DNA of 64,000 bases from an uncultured Porphyromonadaceae bacterium (GTDB lineage Bacteria; Bacteroidota; Bacteroidia; Bacteroidales; Muribaculaceae). The notes under the pieces are model-generated. The model was not told where the DNA came from, did not search any database, and saw nothing but the letters and a program-made list of their open reading frames with translations. How positions within the stretch are numbered: the first letter of the stretch is position 1; each line of letters starts with the position of its first letter. Made by a program: the position numbers and the translations under genes. The stretch lies in the NCBI GenBank assembly GCA_902495245.1, contig CABUWI010000004.1, positions 170,343 to 234,342 on the forward strand. Reading direction: 5' to 3'. Shown in pieces: positions 43,829 to 52,830 of the stretch.

Positions 43829-45280
43829 TCAGCTTTTACGCGGCAGTGAAATCTTGAAAACCAGCCCTCCCGAGGCACGGTTTTCGACGGTGATGGTGCC
43901 CCCGTGGAAGGCGACGGCGTTTCTGACAATCGAGAGGCCCAGCCCCGTGCCACCGGCCGCGCGCGAGCGCCCCTTGTCTATGCGGTAGAATCGTTCGAAA
44001 AGCCGGGGCAGATGTTGCGGCGGCACGCCGCTTCCGTTGTCGGCCACGGTGAGGCTGATGCGCTCGGGCGTGGCGGCTACGAGCGCGATTCTGACAAGCG
44101 AGCCGCCGCTGTAGGCAATTGCGTTGTCAATCAAATTGTTGAACACCGACTCGAGCAGCGACGGATTGCCTTGAAGCTCAAGCGGGCGGTCAATCTCGTT
44201 GACGATGGCAATGGATTTTGCCTTGGCGGCGGGTTCGTTGGCCGCGACGGCATCGGCCACGATGACACTCAGGTCGGTCGGCTCTTTGTCAATGGCGTCG
44301 CTCCCGTCGTCCATGCGGGTCAGCAGTCCCACGTCGGCGAGCAGGCGGCGCAGGCGCTGCGTGTTTGCCGCACACCGCTGCAGAAACATGTCGCGCTTCT
44401 CGTCGGCGAGCTCGGGGTGGGCCATCAGAGTCTCCACACACAGTTGAATCGACGCCACGGGGGTTTTCAGTTCGTGGTTGATGTTGTTTGTAAGCTGCTT
44501 CTTGATGCGCTCTTTTTCATGCTGCTCGAACATTGCGGCCCGGTGTTCGGCGTCGCGGTCGGCGGTTGCCTGCTGAAGTCTGACATAGAGGCGCACGATG
44601 TGGTTGGAGATATTGCCGAGTTCATCGTCGGGAAAGGGCTCCGTGTCTGAAATCGGCTCGCCGCGCTCAACGCTTTCGGCAAAACGGTTGAGCCGGATTA
44701 TGCTGTGGCCCAGACGGCGCGTGGCGAAGTAGCCGATAAGGCACATGGTGAGCGTTATTGCCCCCATGACCCACAAAAAGCCGAAATCGGCCCGCAGCAG
44801 CGTCATCAGCGAGACGGAATATGGTATGGCCGTGCGCACAATGTACGGGCCGTTGGCTTTTTGGGCGGAATAGAAATAGTTGTCGCCGGTGGTCATGCTG
44901 TGGCGTCTGACGGCATAGCCCGTTGCGCCGGCGAGTGCCTGTTTGATTTCTGCACGGTCAAGGTGATTGGCCGCACTGACCGAATCGAGCGAGTTGTCAT
45001 AAAGCATGGCGCCCGAGTCGGAGATGACGCTCAATCTGACATTTTCAAACGGGCCGAACTCTTTCAGACTGATTTCGTCGGGGCGGCGCCCTTCGTCAAG
45101 CTCCGTGATGATGTAGGTGTTTATGAGCTGAAGCTGCGAGTTGATTTCGGCAATTTTGAATTCTTTTTCGCGATGGTATTGAAAAACCACGAAACAGCCG
45201 ACCAGAAGCAGCGAATAGCCCAGCAGCCACATGAAGAGGCGGCGATGATATGTCGGCTTACTCCACGAATCCATAGCCAT
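43829..45280 (-). CDS. Sensor histidine kinase
   Basis: This 483-aa protein has two membrane helices (about residues 15-36 and 165-187) around a periplasmic sensor domain, then a HAMP-like linker. The DHp box is NNINHELKTPVASI with phospho-acceptor His269, and the ATPase domain shows VFNNLIDNAIAYS (N box), DNGSGVP (G1), FERFYRIDKGRSR and GGTGLGLSIVRNAV (G2). It resembles PhoR-like kinases. It overlaps the response regulator by 23 nt. An alternative ATG two codons in is equally possible. Confidence 0.95.
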   Translation of the reverse strand: MAMDSWSKPTYHRRLFMWLLGYSLLLVGCFVVFQYHREKEFKIAEINSQLQLINTYIITELDEGRRPDEISLKEFGPFENVRLSVISDSGAMLYDNSLDSVSAANHLDRAEIKQALAGATGYAVRRHSMTTGDNYFYSAQKANGPYIVRTAIPYSVSLMTLLRADFGFLWVMGAITLTMCLIGYFATRRLGHSIIRLNRFAESVERGEPISDTEPFPDDELGNISNHIVRLYVRLQQATADRDAEHRAAMFEQHEKERIKKQLTNNINHELKTPVASIQLCVETLMAHPELADEKRDMFLQRCAANTQRLRRLLADVGLLTRMDDGSDAIDKEPTDLSVIVADAVAANEPAAKAKSIAIVNEIDRPLELQGNPSLLESVFNNLIDNAIAYSGGSLVRIALVAATPERISLTVADNGSGVPPQHLPRLFERFYRIDKGRSRAAGGTGLGLSIVRNAVAFHGGTITVENRASGGLVFKISLPRKS

Positions 45281-45959
45281 AGCCCGAGCGGGTAATCAGG
45301 TGCTTGCTGTAAGGACCGATTTTCCGGCGAATGCGCGTTATGTTGACGTCGACCACACGGTCAACCACAACCACCTCGTCGGGCCATATGAGGCCGAGCA
45401 GTTCGCTGCGCGAGAAAATCTGACCGCGGTGGGCCAGCAAGATGCGCAGAATCTCGAACTCCTTGCGCGGCATCTGCACTTCCGTGCCATTGACCACGCA
45501 GCACTTCTTGTCGGTGAGCAGTTCCAGCCCTTTGTAGGCGATGCCGGCGGTGTGCGGGCCGGTGCGCGTCGCCTTGGTTTCGGTCCGGCGCAATACGCTG
45601 CGCACTCTGGCCAGCACCACCTTCAGCGAATAGGGCTTCATGATGTAGTCGTCGGCTCCGATGTCGAGCCCGCTGACCATGTCGTCTTCCGTGTCTTTGG
45701 CCGTGCAGAAAATGACGGGCACTGAAGCCGTCGATGGGTTTGACTTGATTATGGCGGCAAGCTGAGTGCCCGAAATTTCGCCCATCATGATGTCGAGAAT
45801 AATCAGGTCGTAGCTGCCGAGGTCGCGGGTCAGCGCGTCTTCGGCGCTCAGAGCGGTGTCTGTTTCATAGCCTTCGGCCTCGAGGTTGAAGGCCAATGTT
45901 TCGCACAATGCCTCTTCGTCGTCGACTACGAGGATTCTTTTCTTTGCGGTGGTGTCCAT
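45258..45959 (-). CDS. OmpR/PhoB-family response regulator
   Basis: This 233-aa regulator has a receiver domain with the acidic pair Asp13/Asp14, phospho-acceptor Asp56 in LIILDIMMGE, the switch Thr in FCTAKD, and Lys in IMKPYS. A winged helix follows (RKEFEILRILLAHRGQIFSR, VVDVNITRIRRKIG). A TAACTTTG box at 45964-45971 on the minus strand directly precedes the ATG. It is first in a two-gene unit with the kinase; the PiT gene downstream is the likeliest regulated target. Confidence 0.95.
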   Translation of the reverse strand: MDTTAKKRILVVDDEEALCETLAFNLEAEGYETDTALSAEDALTRDLGSYDLIILDIMMGEISGTQLAAIIKSNPSTASVPVIFCTAKDTEDDMVSGLDIGADDYIMKPYSLKVVLARVRSVLRRTETKATRTGPHTAGIAYKGLELLTDKKCCVVNGTEVQMPRKEFEILRILLAHRGQIFSRSELLGLIWPDEVVVVDRVVDVNITRIRRKIGPYSKHLITRSGYGYGFVE

Positions 45960-46051
45960 GCGGCAAAGTTAATAAGAATTGCGCTTTGAGCCGGTGCCTG
46001 CGCCGAAATTTAATAAAAATGTAATAAATTTTTGCTAAATTTGCGGTAGAT

Positions 46052-46831
46052 ATGAAGAAGAAAGTTTTTGCTGCGATAATGGCCGCGTTGTCGCTCTGGG
46101 CCTGCGGAGGCCCGGAGAGCTTCAAGGTGGAGGTCGATGCGCCGTCGATCGGCACGCAGGAAATCACCGTGGTCTACACGCTGCCCGACGGCAACCGCGC
46201 CGTCGTGGCCGTTCCGGCGCTCAACGGCCGGTTTGAGTTCGAGGGCTCGTCGGCCCAACCGTCGGTCGTGGAGATGTTCACGGCCAACAAGCGGCTGCTC
46301 GGCGCGCTCATAGCCTCCAACGGCGACCGGCTGAAAGTGAGCCGCACCGACTCTGCGTGGACCGTCGAGGACAATGTGGAGGCGCAGATGGTGCTCAACT
46401 ACCGACCCGGGACGCCCGTTGACGGGCTGCCGCCCGAGGTGGCCGAGGCGGTCAAGGCGGTCTATGGCGACCGACGCCCCGCCGGCTCGTGGCCGGAGTT
46501 TGTCAGCCCCGAGTTGCTGATTGCAAAAGACTCGGTCAACACCTTTGCGCCCGAGGGAGTGTGGGTTTTCACTTCGTCGGCCGAGGAACGCACCCTTGCC
46601 GTGCGCGACTCCATGCGCCGCTATGCGCGGCTCAGGCGCCCCGTGCGCGACGTCTTCCTATCGGCCGACACGGCCTATTGGCGCATCATCACGCGCAACG
46701 ACTCGGCCACATGGACTCAGGCTCTGCTGCCCGACGCTCCGTTGCGCCTGGAGGGCATATTGTCCACGGTGCCCTGTCTGGTCGAGGTCGACACGGCCGG
46801 CACCGTCTTGCGCGTTCAGAGGCTGCCGTAG
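46052..46831 (+). CDS. DUF4369-like lipoprotein
   Basis: This 259-aa protein opens MKKKVFAAIMAALSLWACGG with the lipobox LWAC and Cys18. The N-terminal half (FKVEVDAPSIGTQEITVVYT, FEFEGSSAQPSVVEMFTAN, LLGALIASNGDRLKVS) looks like the DUF4369 beta domain that often precedes thioredoxin folds. Here the C-terminal half has no CxxC, so no thiol-redox activity is expected. A TAAATTTG box lies at 46036-46043. Its end overlaps the convergent gene by 16 nt. Confidence 0.75.
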   Translation: MKKKVFAAIMAALSLWACGGPESFKVEVDAPSIGTQEITVVYTLPDGNRAVVAVPALNGRFEFEGSSAQPSVVEMFTANKRLLGALIASNGDRLKVSRTDSAWTVEDNVEAQMVLNYRPGTPVDGLPPEVAEAVKAVYGDRRPAGSWPEFVSPELLIAKDSVNTFAPEGVWVFTSSAEERTLAVRDSMRRYARLRRPVRDVFLSADTAYWRIITRNDSATWTQALLPDAPLRLEGILSTVPCLVEVDTAGTVLRVQRLP

Positions 46832-47298
46832 GCCGGAATCGACGGCAGGAATGAATAAGAGTTGGCGGCGTAGTCAATGCGGCAGCAGTAGTGGCTCATG
46901 CCGTTGCTGACAATGAGCAGCCGCGCGCGCAGCACCATGTTGTAGCGCACAATCTGGTCGAAAACCGCGCCCGTGATTTCAATGTCGGGTGCTTTGTATT
47001 CCACAATAATCTGCGGAGTCGCCGTCGCCGCGTCCCACACCACCGTGTCGCATCGGCGCTGCAATCCGTTGAGCCTGATGCCGACCTCATTGGCCAGCAG
47101 CGACGGCGGATAGCCGAGGTCGGCCACAAGATGTGCCACGAAATGCTGTCTCACCCATTCCTCGGGCGTGAGCACTACCGATTTTCGGCGCAGAGGGTCG
47201 TAGACGGTCGTTCGGCCGCGGCTGTCGCGCCCGAGCTGCAGCCGGCGCGGAGGCAGATTCAGGGGCACGATGCAATTATTTTGTCGCGGCGAGGCCAT
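46816..47298 (-). CDS. Solitary HsdR N-terminal-like nuclease-fold protein
   Basis: This 160-aa protein (start MASPRQNNC at 47298) has the PD-(D/E)xK layout of the HSDR_N_2 family: EEWVRQHFVAHLVADLGYP, CDTVVWDAATATPQIIVEYK with the Asp...Glu-x-Lys core, and DIEITGAVFDQIVRYNMVL. It lacks helicase, methylase and specificity partners, so it is not a working type I restriction enzyme. Such solitary genes are common next to holA in Bacteroidetes and their function is unknown to me. Its promoter overlaps that of holA, head to head. Confidence 0.85.
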   Translation of the reverse strand: MASPRQNNCIVPLNLPPRRLQLGRDSRGRTTVYDPLRRKSVVLTPEEWVRQHFVAHLVADLGYPPSLLANEVGIRLNGLQRRCDTVVWDAATATPQIIVEYKAPDIEITGAVFDQIVRYNMVLRARLLIVSNGMSHYCCRIDYAANSYSFLPSIPAYGSL

Positions 47299-47317
47299 TG
47301 GTTTCACGGAAAATTCG

Positions 47318-47340
47318 TAAATTTGAGGTCTGCAAAGTTA
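47318..47340. promoter_or_regulatory. Back-to-back promoters for holA and the HsdR-N gene
   Basis: TAAATTTG at 47318-47325 reads toward holA on the plus strand, and TAACTTTG at 47333-47340 reads toward the HsdR-N gene on the minus strand. The two -7 boxes are 7 nt apart, so polymerase can hardly occupy both at once. Confidence 0.75.
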
Positions 47341-47358
47341 CGAATTTTTATCGAATAC

Positions 47359-48378
47359 ATGGCATCTGCTTCACCTACATTCAACGACATCAGGCAGCAA
47401 CTCCGCTCGGGAGCACCTGCGCCCGTCTACGTGATTCACGGCGACGAGGCATACTATGTCGACGAACTAGTCAAGGATTTCGAGGCTCTTGTGCCCGACG
47501 ATGAGAAAGATTTCAATCTTTACGTACTCTATGCCCCGCAGGTCGGCCCCGACGTAGTGGTCGACGCGTGTCTGCGCTATCCGATGATGGCCGAGCGCCA
47601 GGTGGTGATTCTGAAGGAGGCCCAGGCGGTTAAGGCGGATTTTCTGAACGCGATGGCCGAATATGCCGCCCGGCCCAACCCGCAGACCGTCTTGGTGGTG
47701 GTGGGGCGCGGCGCGGCGCTGACCGGCGCCAAGTTTCTCAAGGCTGTCGCAGCCGGCAAGGGCGTCGTCTTTGAGTCGCGCAAGCTCTGGGAGAGTCAGA
47801 TAGGCGCGAAAATCGAAGAGCTGGTGCGTGAAGCCGGGCTGGGCATCGACGCCAAGTCGAAGGCCATGCTCGTTGACCACGTGGGCGCCAATCTGGCCAA
47901 CATCATGAACGAGGTGCGCAAACTCACGCTCGTGCTGCCCAAAGGCGCGTTCATCACCCCTCAGGTCGTTGAGAAACTGATTGGTGTCAGCAAGGATTTC
48001 AACAACTTCGAACTGGTCGATGCCGTGGCCTCGCGCGATGTGGCCAAGGCCTATCGAATCGTCGAATATTTCCGTCAGAACCCCAAGGCCAATCCGGCAA
48101 TAGTTACGGGCGCCACGCTGTTCAACTTTTTCGCGAAGCTGCTGCTGGCCCAATATGCGCCCGAGCGCACCGAGCCGGGCATTGCCGGCGCCATAGGCTC
48201 GCGTCCGGGTTCCGCCGAACTCAGGCGCATAACCGGAGCCATGCGCATGTTCAACGCCCGCCAGACGGTCAATGCCATTTCGGCCTGCCGGCGGTTCGAC
48301 GTCCGCGCCAAGGGCGTCGGTTCGCGTCTGGGCGAGTATGACCTGCTGCGCGAGCTCATTTTTACCGTTTTGAACTGA
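47359..48378 (+). CDS. holA: DNA polymerase III subunit delta
   Basis: This 339-aa clamp-loader subunit opens the sliding clamp. It starts at 47359 with MASASPTFNDIRQQLRSG. Family features are PVYVIHGDEAYYVDELVKDF, the degenerate AAA+ fold (RYPMMAERQVVILKEAQAV, KGVVFESRKLW), DHVGANLANIMNEVRKL, and VSKDFNNFELVDAVASRD before the C-terminal collar domain. The protein has no Walker A, as expected for delta. Its upstream neighbour is the divergent HsdR-N gene. Confidence 0.93.
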   Translation: MASASPTFNDIRQQLRSGAPAPVYVIHGDEAYYVDELVKDFEALVPDDEKDFNLYVLYAPQVGPDVVVDACLRYPMMAERQVVILKEAQAVKADFLNAMAEYAARPNPQTVLVVVGRGAALTGAKFLKAVAAGKGVVFESRKLWESQIGAKIEELVREAGLGIDAKSKAMLVDHVGANLANIMNEVRKLTLVLPKGAFITPQVVEKLIGVSKDFNNFELVDAVASRDVAKAYRIVEYFRQNPKANPAIVTGATLFNFFAKLLLAQYAPERTEPGIAGAIGSRPGSAELRRITGAMRMFNARQTVNAISACRRFDVRAKGVGSRLGEYDLLRELIFTVLN

Positions 48379-48398
48379 TATTTTTAAGAATACATTAT

Positions 48399-50636
48399 AT
48401 GTCTTCCAATCATATTTTGCAGGCAATGAGGCGGCTGGGTGTCGACTGCGTGCTGACCGACTCGCGGTCGCTTCGACGGCCGGCACGCTCGGTCTTTTTT
48501 GCCTTGCACACCGCCACTAACGACGGACATAAATACATTGCCGACCTGGCGGCGCGCGGCGTGCGCCTTTTTGTTGTCGAGAAGGTGCCCGACGGCATCG
48601 ACGCCGAGTTCATCAAGGTTGACAACACGCTCGAGGCCCTGCAGCAGGTTGCCCGCTGCCGCCGCGAGGAGTCGACGGCGCGCTTCGTCGCCGTGGCCGG
48701 CTCGAGGGGCAAATCTATCGTCAAGGAATGGCTCGCCGAGGCGCTGGCCGCCAAGGGCCGCACGTCGCGGTCGCCGCGCAGCTGGAACTCGCAGATCGGT
48801 GTGCCCAAGGCGCTGACGGGCATTGCGCCCGATGCCGAATATGCCGTCATCGAGGCCGGAGTATCCCAGCCGGGCGAGATGGCGCGGCTCGAAGCGATGA
48901 TTCGCCCCGAGGTGGTGCTGATTACCGGCATCGACGACGAAGGCGTCGGCGCTTACGGCACGTTCGACGACAAGTGTCGCGAAAAGCTCTCGCTTGCCGC
49001 CCGAGCCCGCGCAGTGGTCTACCCCGCCGAATTGCAGACGCAGGTCGACCGCTATGTGCCGGCGTCGGTGATGAAGGTGGCCGTAGAGCTTCCCCCGCAG
49101 CCCGGCTGGATTGAGCGCGACCGCCTGCTTGCCGCCGAGACGCTGCGGCTGTTCGGCGCCGAGCTGCCCGAGGGCGTCGTGCGTCCGCTCTACACCCGTC
49201 TCGACACGAGCGACGGCGTGAACAACTGCCCCGTAATCACCGACCGATTTACGTGCGACCTCTTCACGCTCGACTCGGCGCTCGACTTCATGATGCGCCG
49301 TCGACCCGAGGGATATAAGACCACGCTGATTCTCGACCGTCTGCGCGACGGCGACGCGCTGCCCCGCGTCGAAGGCATTGACCGCCTCATCTACGTCGGG
49401 CGCGGAGGGCTGACGCCCGAGCAGTTCCGCGAGACGGTATCCGTCGGCGATTTCAGCAACGAGCTGATTCTTGCCAAGGGCGAGGAGGGCGGCCCGGTGG
49501 CCACCTTTGCCGAGCAGCTTCAGGCGCGCCATCATGAAACGGTGCTTGAGGTCAATCTCGACGCCATCGTCCACAATTTCAATCATTTCCGTGCCCTGCT
49601 CAAACCCTCCACGGGCATTGTCTGCATGGTCAAGGCATCTGGCTACGGCGCCGGAGCCTACGAGCTGGCCAAGACCCTCCAGAGCCAGGGCGCGGCCTAT
49701 CTGGCCGTGGCCGTCGTCGACGAGGGCGAGGAGCTGCGCCGTGCGGGCATCACGATGCCCATCATGGCGCTCAACCCCAAGGTTACAAACTACGACTCGC
49801 TCTTTTCCAACCGGCTCGAGCCCGAGGTGTTCAGTTTCGAGATGCTCGACGAGATTATACGCGAGGGCGCAAAGCGCGGAATCAGCAACTATCCGATTCA
49901 CATCAAGCTCGACACGGGCATGCACCGCCTCGGCTTCCTCGAAGGTGAACTCGAAGAGCTTTGCCGCCGCCTGTCGGCAACCGACGTCGTCAGGGTCGAA
50001 TCGGTGTTTTCTCATCTTGCCACGTCCGACTGTCTCGACATGGACGACTACACCCTGGGACAGCTCGAACTCTTCGAGCGCGAAACGACCGCCATGCGCT
50101 CCATGCTCGGCTACACCTTCAAACGCCACATTCTCAACTCGGCCGGCATTGCCCGCTTTCCGCAGTGGCAGTATGACTACGTGCGCCTGGGCATCAGCCT
50201 CTATGGCGTCGACACTATCGGCGTGCCGCAGACAGCCGGCCTGCGCACGGTGTCGACCCTGCGCTCAATCATCATCTCGGTCAAGGAGTGGCCCGCCGGC
50301 ACGTCGATAGGCTACGGCCGCCGCACCATTCTCGAGCGCCCCTCGCGAGTGGCCACCGTGCCCGTGGGCTATGCCGACGGCCTCGACCGCCATCTCGGCA
50401 ACCGCGCCGGCCGCGTGTGGGTCAACGGCGCGTTGTGTCCCATTCTCGGCAACGTCTGCATGGACGCCTGCATGATTGACATCACCGACGCCCCCGATGC
50501 CGGCGTAGGCACGAGCGTCGAGTTCTTCGGCGAGAACCTGCCCGTCAGCGCCGTCAGCGACACCCTCGGCACTATTCCCTATGAAATTCTAACCTCCGTT
50601 TCTCCGCGCGTCAAGCGCGTCTACTTCCGCGAATGA
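48399..50636 (+). CDS. alr: Alanine racemase fused to a degenerate MurF-like domain
   Basis: The C-terminal half (about residues 385-745) is a complete PLP alanine racemase: VCMVKASGYGAGAYELA with Lys412, KLDTGMHRLGF, and GTSIGYGRRT with the catalytic Tyr. It makes D-alanine for peptidoglycan. The N-terminal 380 residues resemble MurF, as in the Bacteroidetes MurF/Alr fusion. However, the P-loop reads AGSRGKS (residues 100-106) instead of TGSNGKT, the usual NIGxAHxE segment is VLITGIDDEGVGAYGTF without the His, and the central domain is about 70-80 residues short. RSWNSQIGVPKAL is kept. The MurF half is probably inactive, and a separate murF should exist. It overlaps queA by 4 nt. Confidence 0.92.
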   Translation: MSSNHILQAMRRLGVDCVLTDSRSLRRPARSVFFALHTATNDGHKYIADLAARGVRLFVVEKVPDGIDAEFIKVDNTLEALQQVARCRREESTARFVAVAGSRGKSIVKEWLAEALAAKGRTSRSPRSWNSQIGVPKALTGIAPDAEYAVIEAGVSQPGEMARLEAMIRPEVVLITGIDDEGVGAYGTFDDKCREKLSLAARARAVVYPAELQTQVDRYVPASVMKVAVELPPQPGWIERDRLLAAETLRLFGAELPEGVVRPLYTRLDTSDGVNNCPVITDRFTCDLFTLDSALDFMMRRRPEGYKTTLILDRLRDGDALPRVEGIDRLIYVGRGGLTPEQFRETVSVGDFSNELILAKGEEGGPVATFAEQLQARHHETVLEVNLDAIVHNFNHFRALLKPSTGIVCMVKASGYGAGAYELAKTLQSQGAAYLAVAVVDEGEELRRAGITMPIMALNPKVTNYDSLFSNRLEPEVFSFEMLDEIIREGAKRGISNYPIHIKLDTGMHRLGFLEGELEELCRRLSATDVVRVESVFSHLATSDCLDMDDYTLGQLELFERETTAMRSMLGYTFKRHILNSAGIARFPQWQYDYVRLGISLYGVDTIGVPQTAGLRTVSTLRSIIISVKEWPAGTSIGYGRRTILERPSRVATVPVGYADGLDRHLGNRAGRVWVNGALCPILGNVCMDACMIDITDAPDAGVGTSVEFFGENLPVSAVSDTLGTIPYEILTSVSPRVKRVYFRE

Positions 50637-51838
50637 ACCCTCAGACAATTGCCATAGACCAATTCGACTATCCGCTCCCCGACGAGCGCATTGCCCGCCA
50701 CCCACTTGCGCAGCGCGACGCCTGCCGGCTGCTCGTGCGCCGCGCCGACGGCTCGCTGGCCGACGCCGTGTTTCGCGACCTTCCCTCCCTGCTTCCCGAG
50801 CGCTCGATGCTGGTCTATAACAACACCCGTGTAATCAACGCGCGCCTGCGCTTCCGCAAGGAAAGCGGCGCCCTCATCGAAATTTTCTGCCTCGAGCCGG
50901 TGCGCCCGGCCGACTATGCCGTCAGCTTCGCCTCGGGCGGCGCCGGGGGCGTCGAGTGGCAATGCTTTGTCGGCAACAGCAAGCGCTGGAAAGAGGGTCG
51001 GCTCAACGGCGTGGTGCGCCTCGGTGGCGAAGAGGTCATTCTCTCGGCCGAACGCGTGGCCAAGGAAGGAAATTCGTCCACAATCCGTTTCACCTGGACC
51101 GGCGGCGCCTCGTTTGCCGAAATCATAGCCGCCGCCGGCGAACTGCCCATTCCGCCATACCTCAACCGCGCCACCGAAGAGAGCGACCGCCGGGACTACC
51201 AGACCGTCTTTTCACGCATCGAAGGCTCCGTGGCCGCCCCCACCGCCGGGCTGCACTTCACGCCCGAGGTGCTTGCCGCCGTCGACGCCGCCGGCATGGT
51301 TCGCCGCGAGCTGACGCTCCACGTCGGCGCCGGCACCTTCCAGCCCGTCAAGTCAGACATCATCGGCGAGCACGCCATGCACAGCGAGTTCATCGCCGTT
51401 GACCGCGCTCTCATCGAAGAACTGGCCGAGACCGACCGACCCGTAGTGGCCGTCGGCACCACCTCCGTCCGCACCCTCGAAAGCCTTTACCATCTCGGCT
51501 GCATGGCAGCCCAGGGACTCCCGATTAACGAGCTCGAACAGTGGTATCCCTACTCGGAGACACACCCGCGCCTCAGTCGCCGCGACGCCCTGCGCGCACT
51601 CGCCGCCGTCTGCGGCCCGCAATGCGTCGCCTCAACGCGCGTAATCATCGCCCCGGGATATGACTACAAAGTCGTCGACGCTATCATCACCAACTTCCAT
51701 CAGCCCCGCTCGACGCTCCTGCTCCTGGTCAGCGCCTTCGTCGGCAACGACTGGCGCCGCATCTACGACCACGCCCTGGCCGACCCCGCCTACCGCTTCC
51801 TCAGCTACGGCGACGCCTGCCTCCTCCTGAAAAACTAA
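50633..51838 (+). CDS. queA: S-adenosylmethionine:tRNA ribosyltransferase-isomerase
   Basis: This 401-aa enzyme transfers and isomerises the ribosyl part of SAM onto 7-aminomethyl-7-deazaguanine in tRNA, giving epoxyqueuosine. Conserved pieces are FDYPLPDERIARHPLAQRD, LVYNNTRVINARL, GAGTFQPVKSDIIGEHAMHS, VVAVGTTSVRTLES and TNFHQPRSTLLLLVSAF. It is about 50 residues longer than the E. coli enzyme, like other Bacteroidetes QueA. Its ATG overlaps the alr stop by 4 nt. Confidence 0.95.
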   Translation: MNPQTIAIDQFDYPLPDERIARHPLAQRDACRLLVRRADGSLADAVFRDLPSLLPERSMLVYNNTRVINARLRFRKESGALIEIFCLEPVRPADYAVSFASGGAGGVEWQCFVGNSKRWKEGRLNGVVRLGGEEVILSAERVAKEGNSSTIRFTWTGGASFAEIIAAAGELPIPPYLNRATEESDRRDYQTVFSRIEGSVAAPTAGLHFTPEVLAAVDAAGMVRRELTLHVGAGTFQPVKSDIIGEHAMHSEFIAVDRALIEELAETDRPVVAVGTTSVRTLESLYHLGCMAAQGLPINELEQWYPYSETHPRLSRRDALRALAAVCGPQCVASTRVIIAPGYDYKVVDAIITNFHQPRSTLLLLVSAFVGNDWRRIYDHALADPAYRFLSYGDACLLLKN

Positions 51839-52045
51839 AAATTCCGCCGCCTAATGAAATCCTCAAAGACGGCATTATGCCAAAGGGGAGGGACGCTCGG
51901 TTCGTGCGTCCGAGTCGCAGAATGCATAACTTGCTGCAGTATTGGCTATTAGCGCGGATGCACGAGCCGTGCGTCCCTACTCCACCTCGGGTGTTACTGA
52001 CAACTTATGTTTTGAACATTAGTTTTGCAACACCATCGGATTTGG
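51839..52045. other. Intergenic region with imperfect palindromic repeats
   Basis: No gene is visible in these 207 bases between queA and the convergent riboflavin synthase. It holds two related palindromic elements: GGACGCTCGGTTCGTGCGTCC at 51890-51911 and GGATGCACGAGCCGTGCGTCC at 51956-51977 (coordinates within a base or two). The second continues into CTAC, as does a third copy at 53857-53881. Confidence 0.6.
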
Positions 52046-52654
52046 TCAGTCGAGTTGGCGGAGGCGGGCGACGTATTTGCCGATGATGTCGAACTCGAGG
52101 TTGACGACGGTGCCAACCTTGATGTCGGAGAAGTTGGTGTGGTCAAGGGTATAGGGAATGATGGCCACTCCGAACTCGCCGCGCTTTGAGTTGCAGACGG
52201 TGAGCGAGACGCCGTTGACGGTTACGGAGCCTTTTTCGACGGTGAAGTAGCCGTTGCGCTCCATTTCGGGGTCGACTTCGTAGGCGAAGCGGAATTCGAC
52301 GGAGCCGTCGAGCTCGGTGCGGGCAATGCAGCGGGCGGTGCAGTCAACGTGGCCCTGGACGATGTGGCCGTCGAGGCGCCCGTTCATCATCATGGAGCGC
52401 TCGAGGTTGACGCGGCTTCCGGGTGCGAGCAGGCCGAGGTTGGAGCGGCGCAGGGTCTCTTCGACAGCTGTTACGGTGTAGGTGCTGTCGGCGGGATTGA
52501 CGGAGGTTACGGTGAGGCAGACGCCGTTGTGGGCAACAGACTGGTCCACTTTGAGTTCTGAGGCGAACGACGAGCGCAGGCGCAGTTCGACGTTGCCGCG
52601 GTCTTCACTGACGGCCACTACTGTGGCGGGTTCTTCAATTATTCCTGAAAACAT
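52046..52654 (-). CDS. ribE: Riboflavin synthase, alpha chain
   Basis: This 202-aa enzyme dismutates two 6,7-dimethyl-8-ribityllumazines to riboflavin. The N-terminal signature MFSGIIEEPATVV is present, and two lumazine-binding barrels follow. Repeats can be seen as VAHNGVCLTVTSV in the first half and VTVNGVSLTVCNS in the second, with GRLDGHIVQGHVD between. The C-terminal trimerisation helix is DIIGKYVARLRQL. It appears monocistronic and no FMN riboswitch-like element is obvious upstream. Confidence 0.95.
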   Translation of the reverse strand: MFSGIIEEPATVVAVSEDRGNVELRLRSSFASELKVDQSVAHNGVCLTVTSVNPADSTYTVTAVEETLRRSNLGLLAPGSRVNLERSMMMNGRLDGHIVQGHVDCTARCIARTELDGSVEFRFAYEVDPEMERNGYFTVEKGSVTVNGVSLTVCNSKRGEFGVAIIPYTLDHTNFSDIKVGTVVNLEFDIIGKYVARLRQLD

Positions 52655-52830
52655 GATTTCTTTGATTATCGGGTTTGCTTATTGGTAATTTCTTCGCGAA
52701 GTTACGCCAAAAAGCGATATTCGGCGGTCGGGATGAAGTTAATTTATGTTAATCAGATTCCTTTTCATGGCAGATTTGCGTAACTTTGTTGACACAAAAA
52801 TAACCAAACATCAAATTAAAAATTACACAT

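Noticed and set aside
46816..47298. Type I restriction-modification system
   Set aside because: Only an HsdR N-terminal-like domain is present; helicase, methylase and specificity genes are absent.
48384..50129. A 581-codon minus-strand frame opposite the MurF/Alr gene
   Set aside because: The plus strand holds the racemase with all catalytic residues; the minus frame is a shadow.
52655..52830. FMN riboswitch between ribE and mdh
   Set aside because: I see no conserved helices, only the mdh promoter box and A/T-rich sequence.
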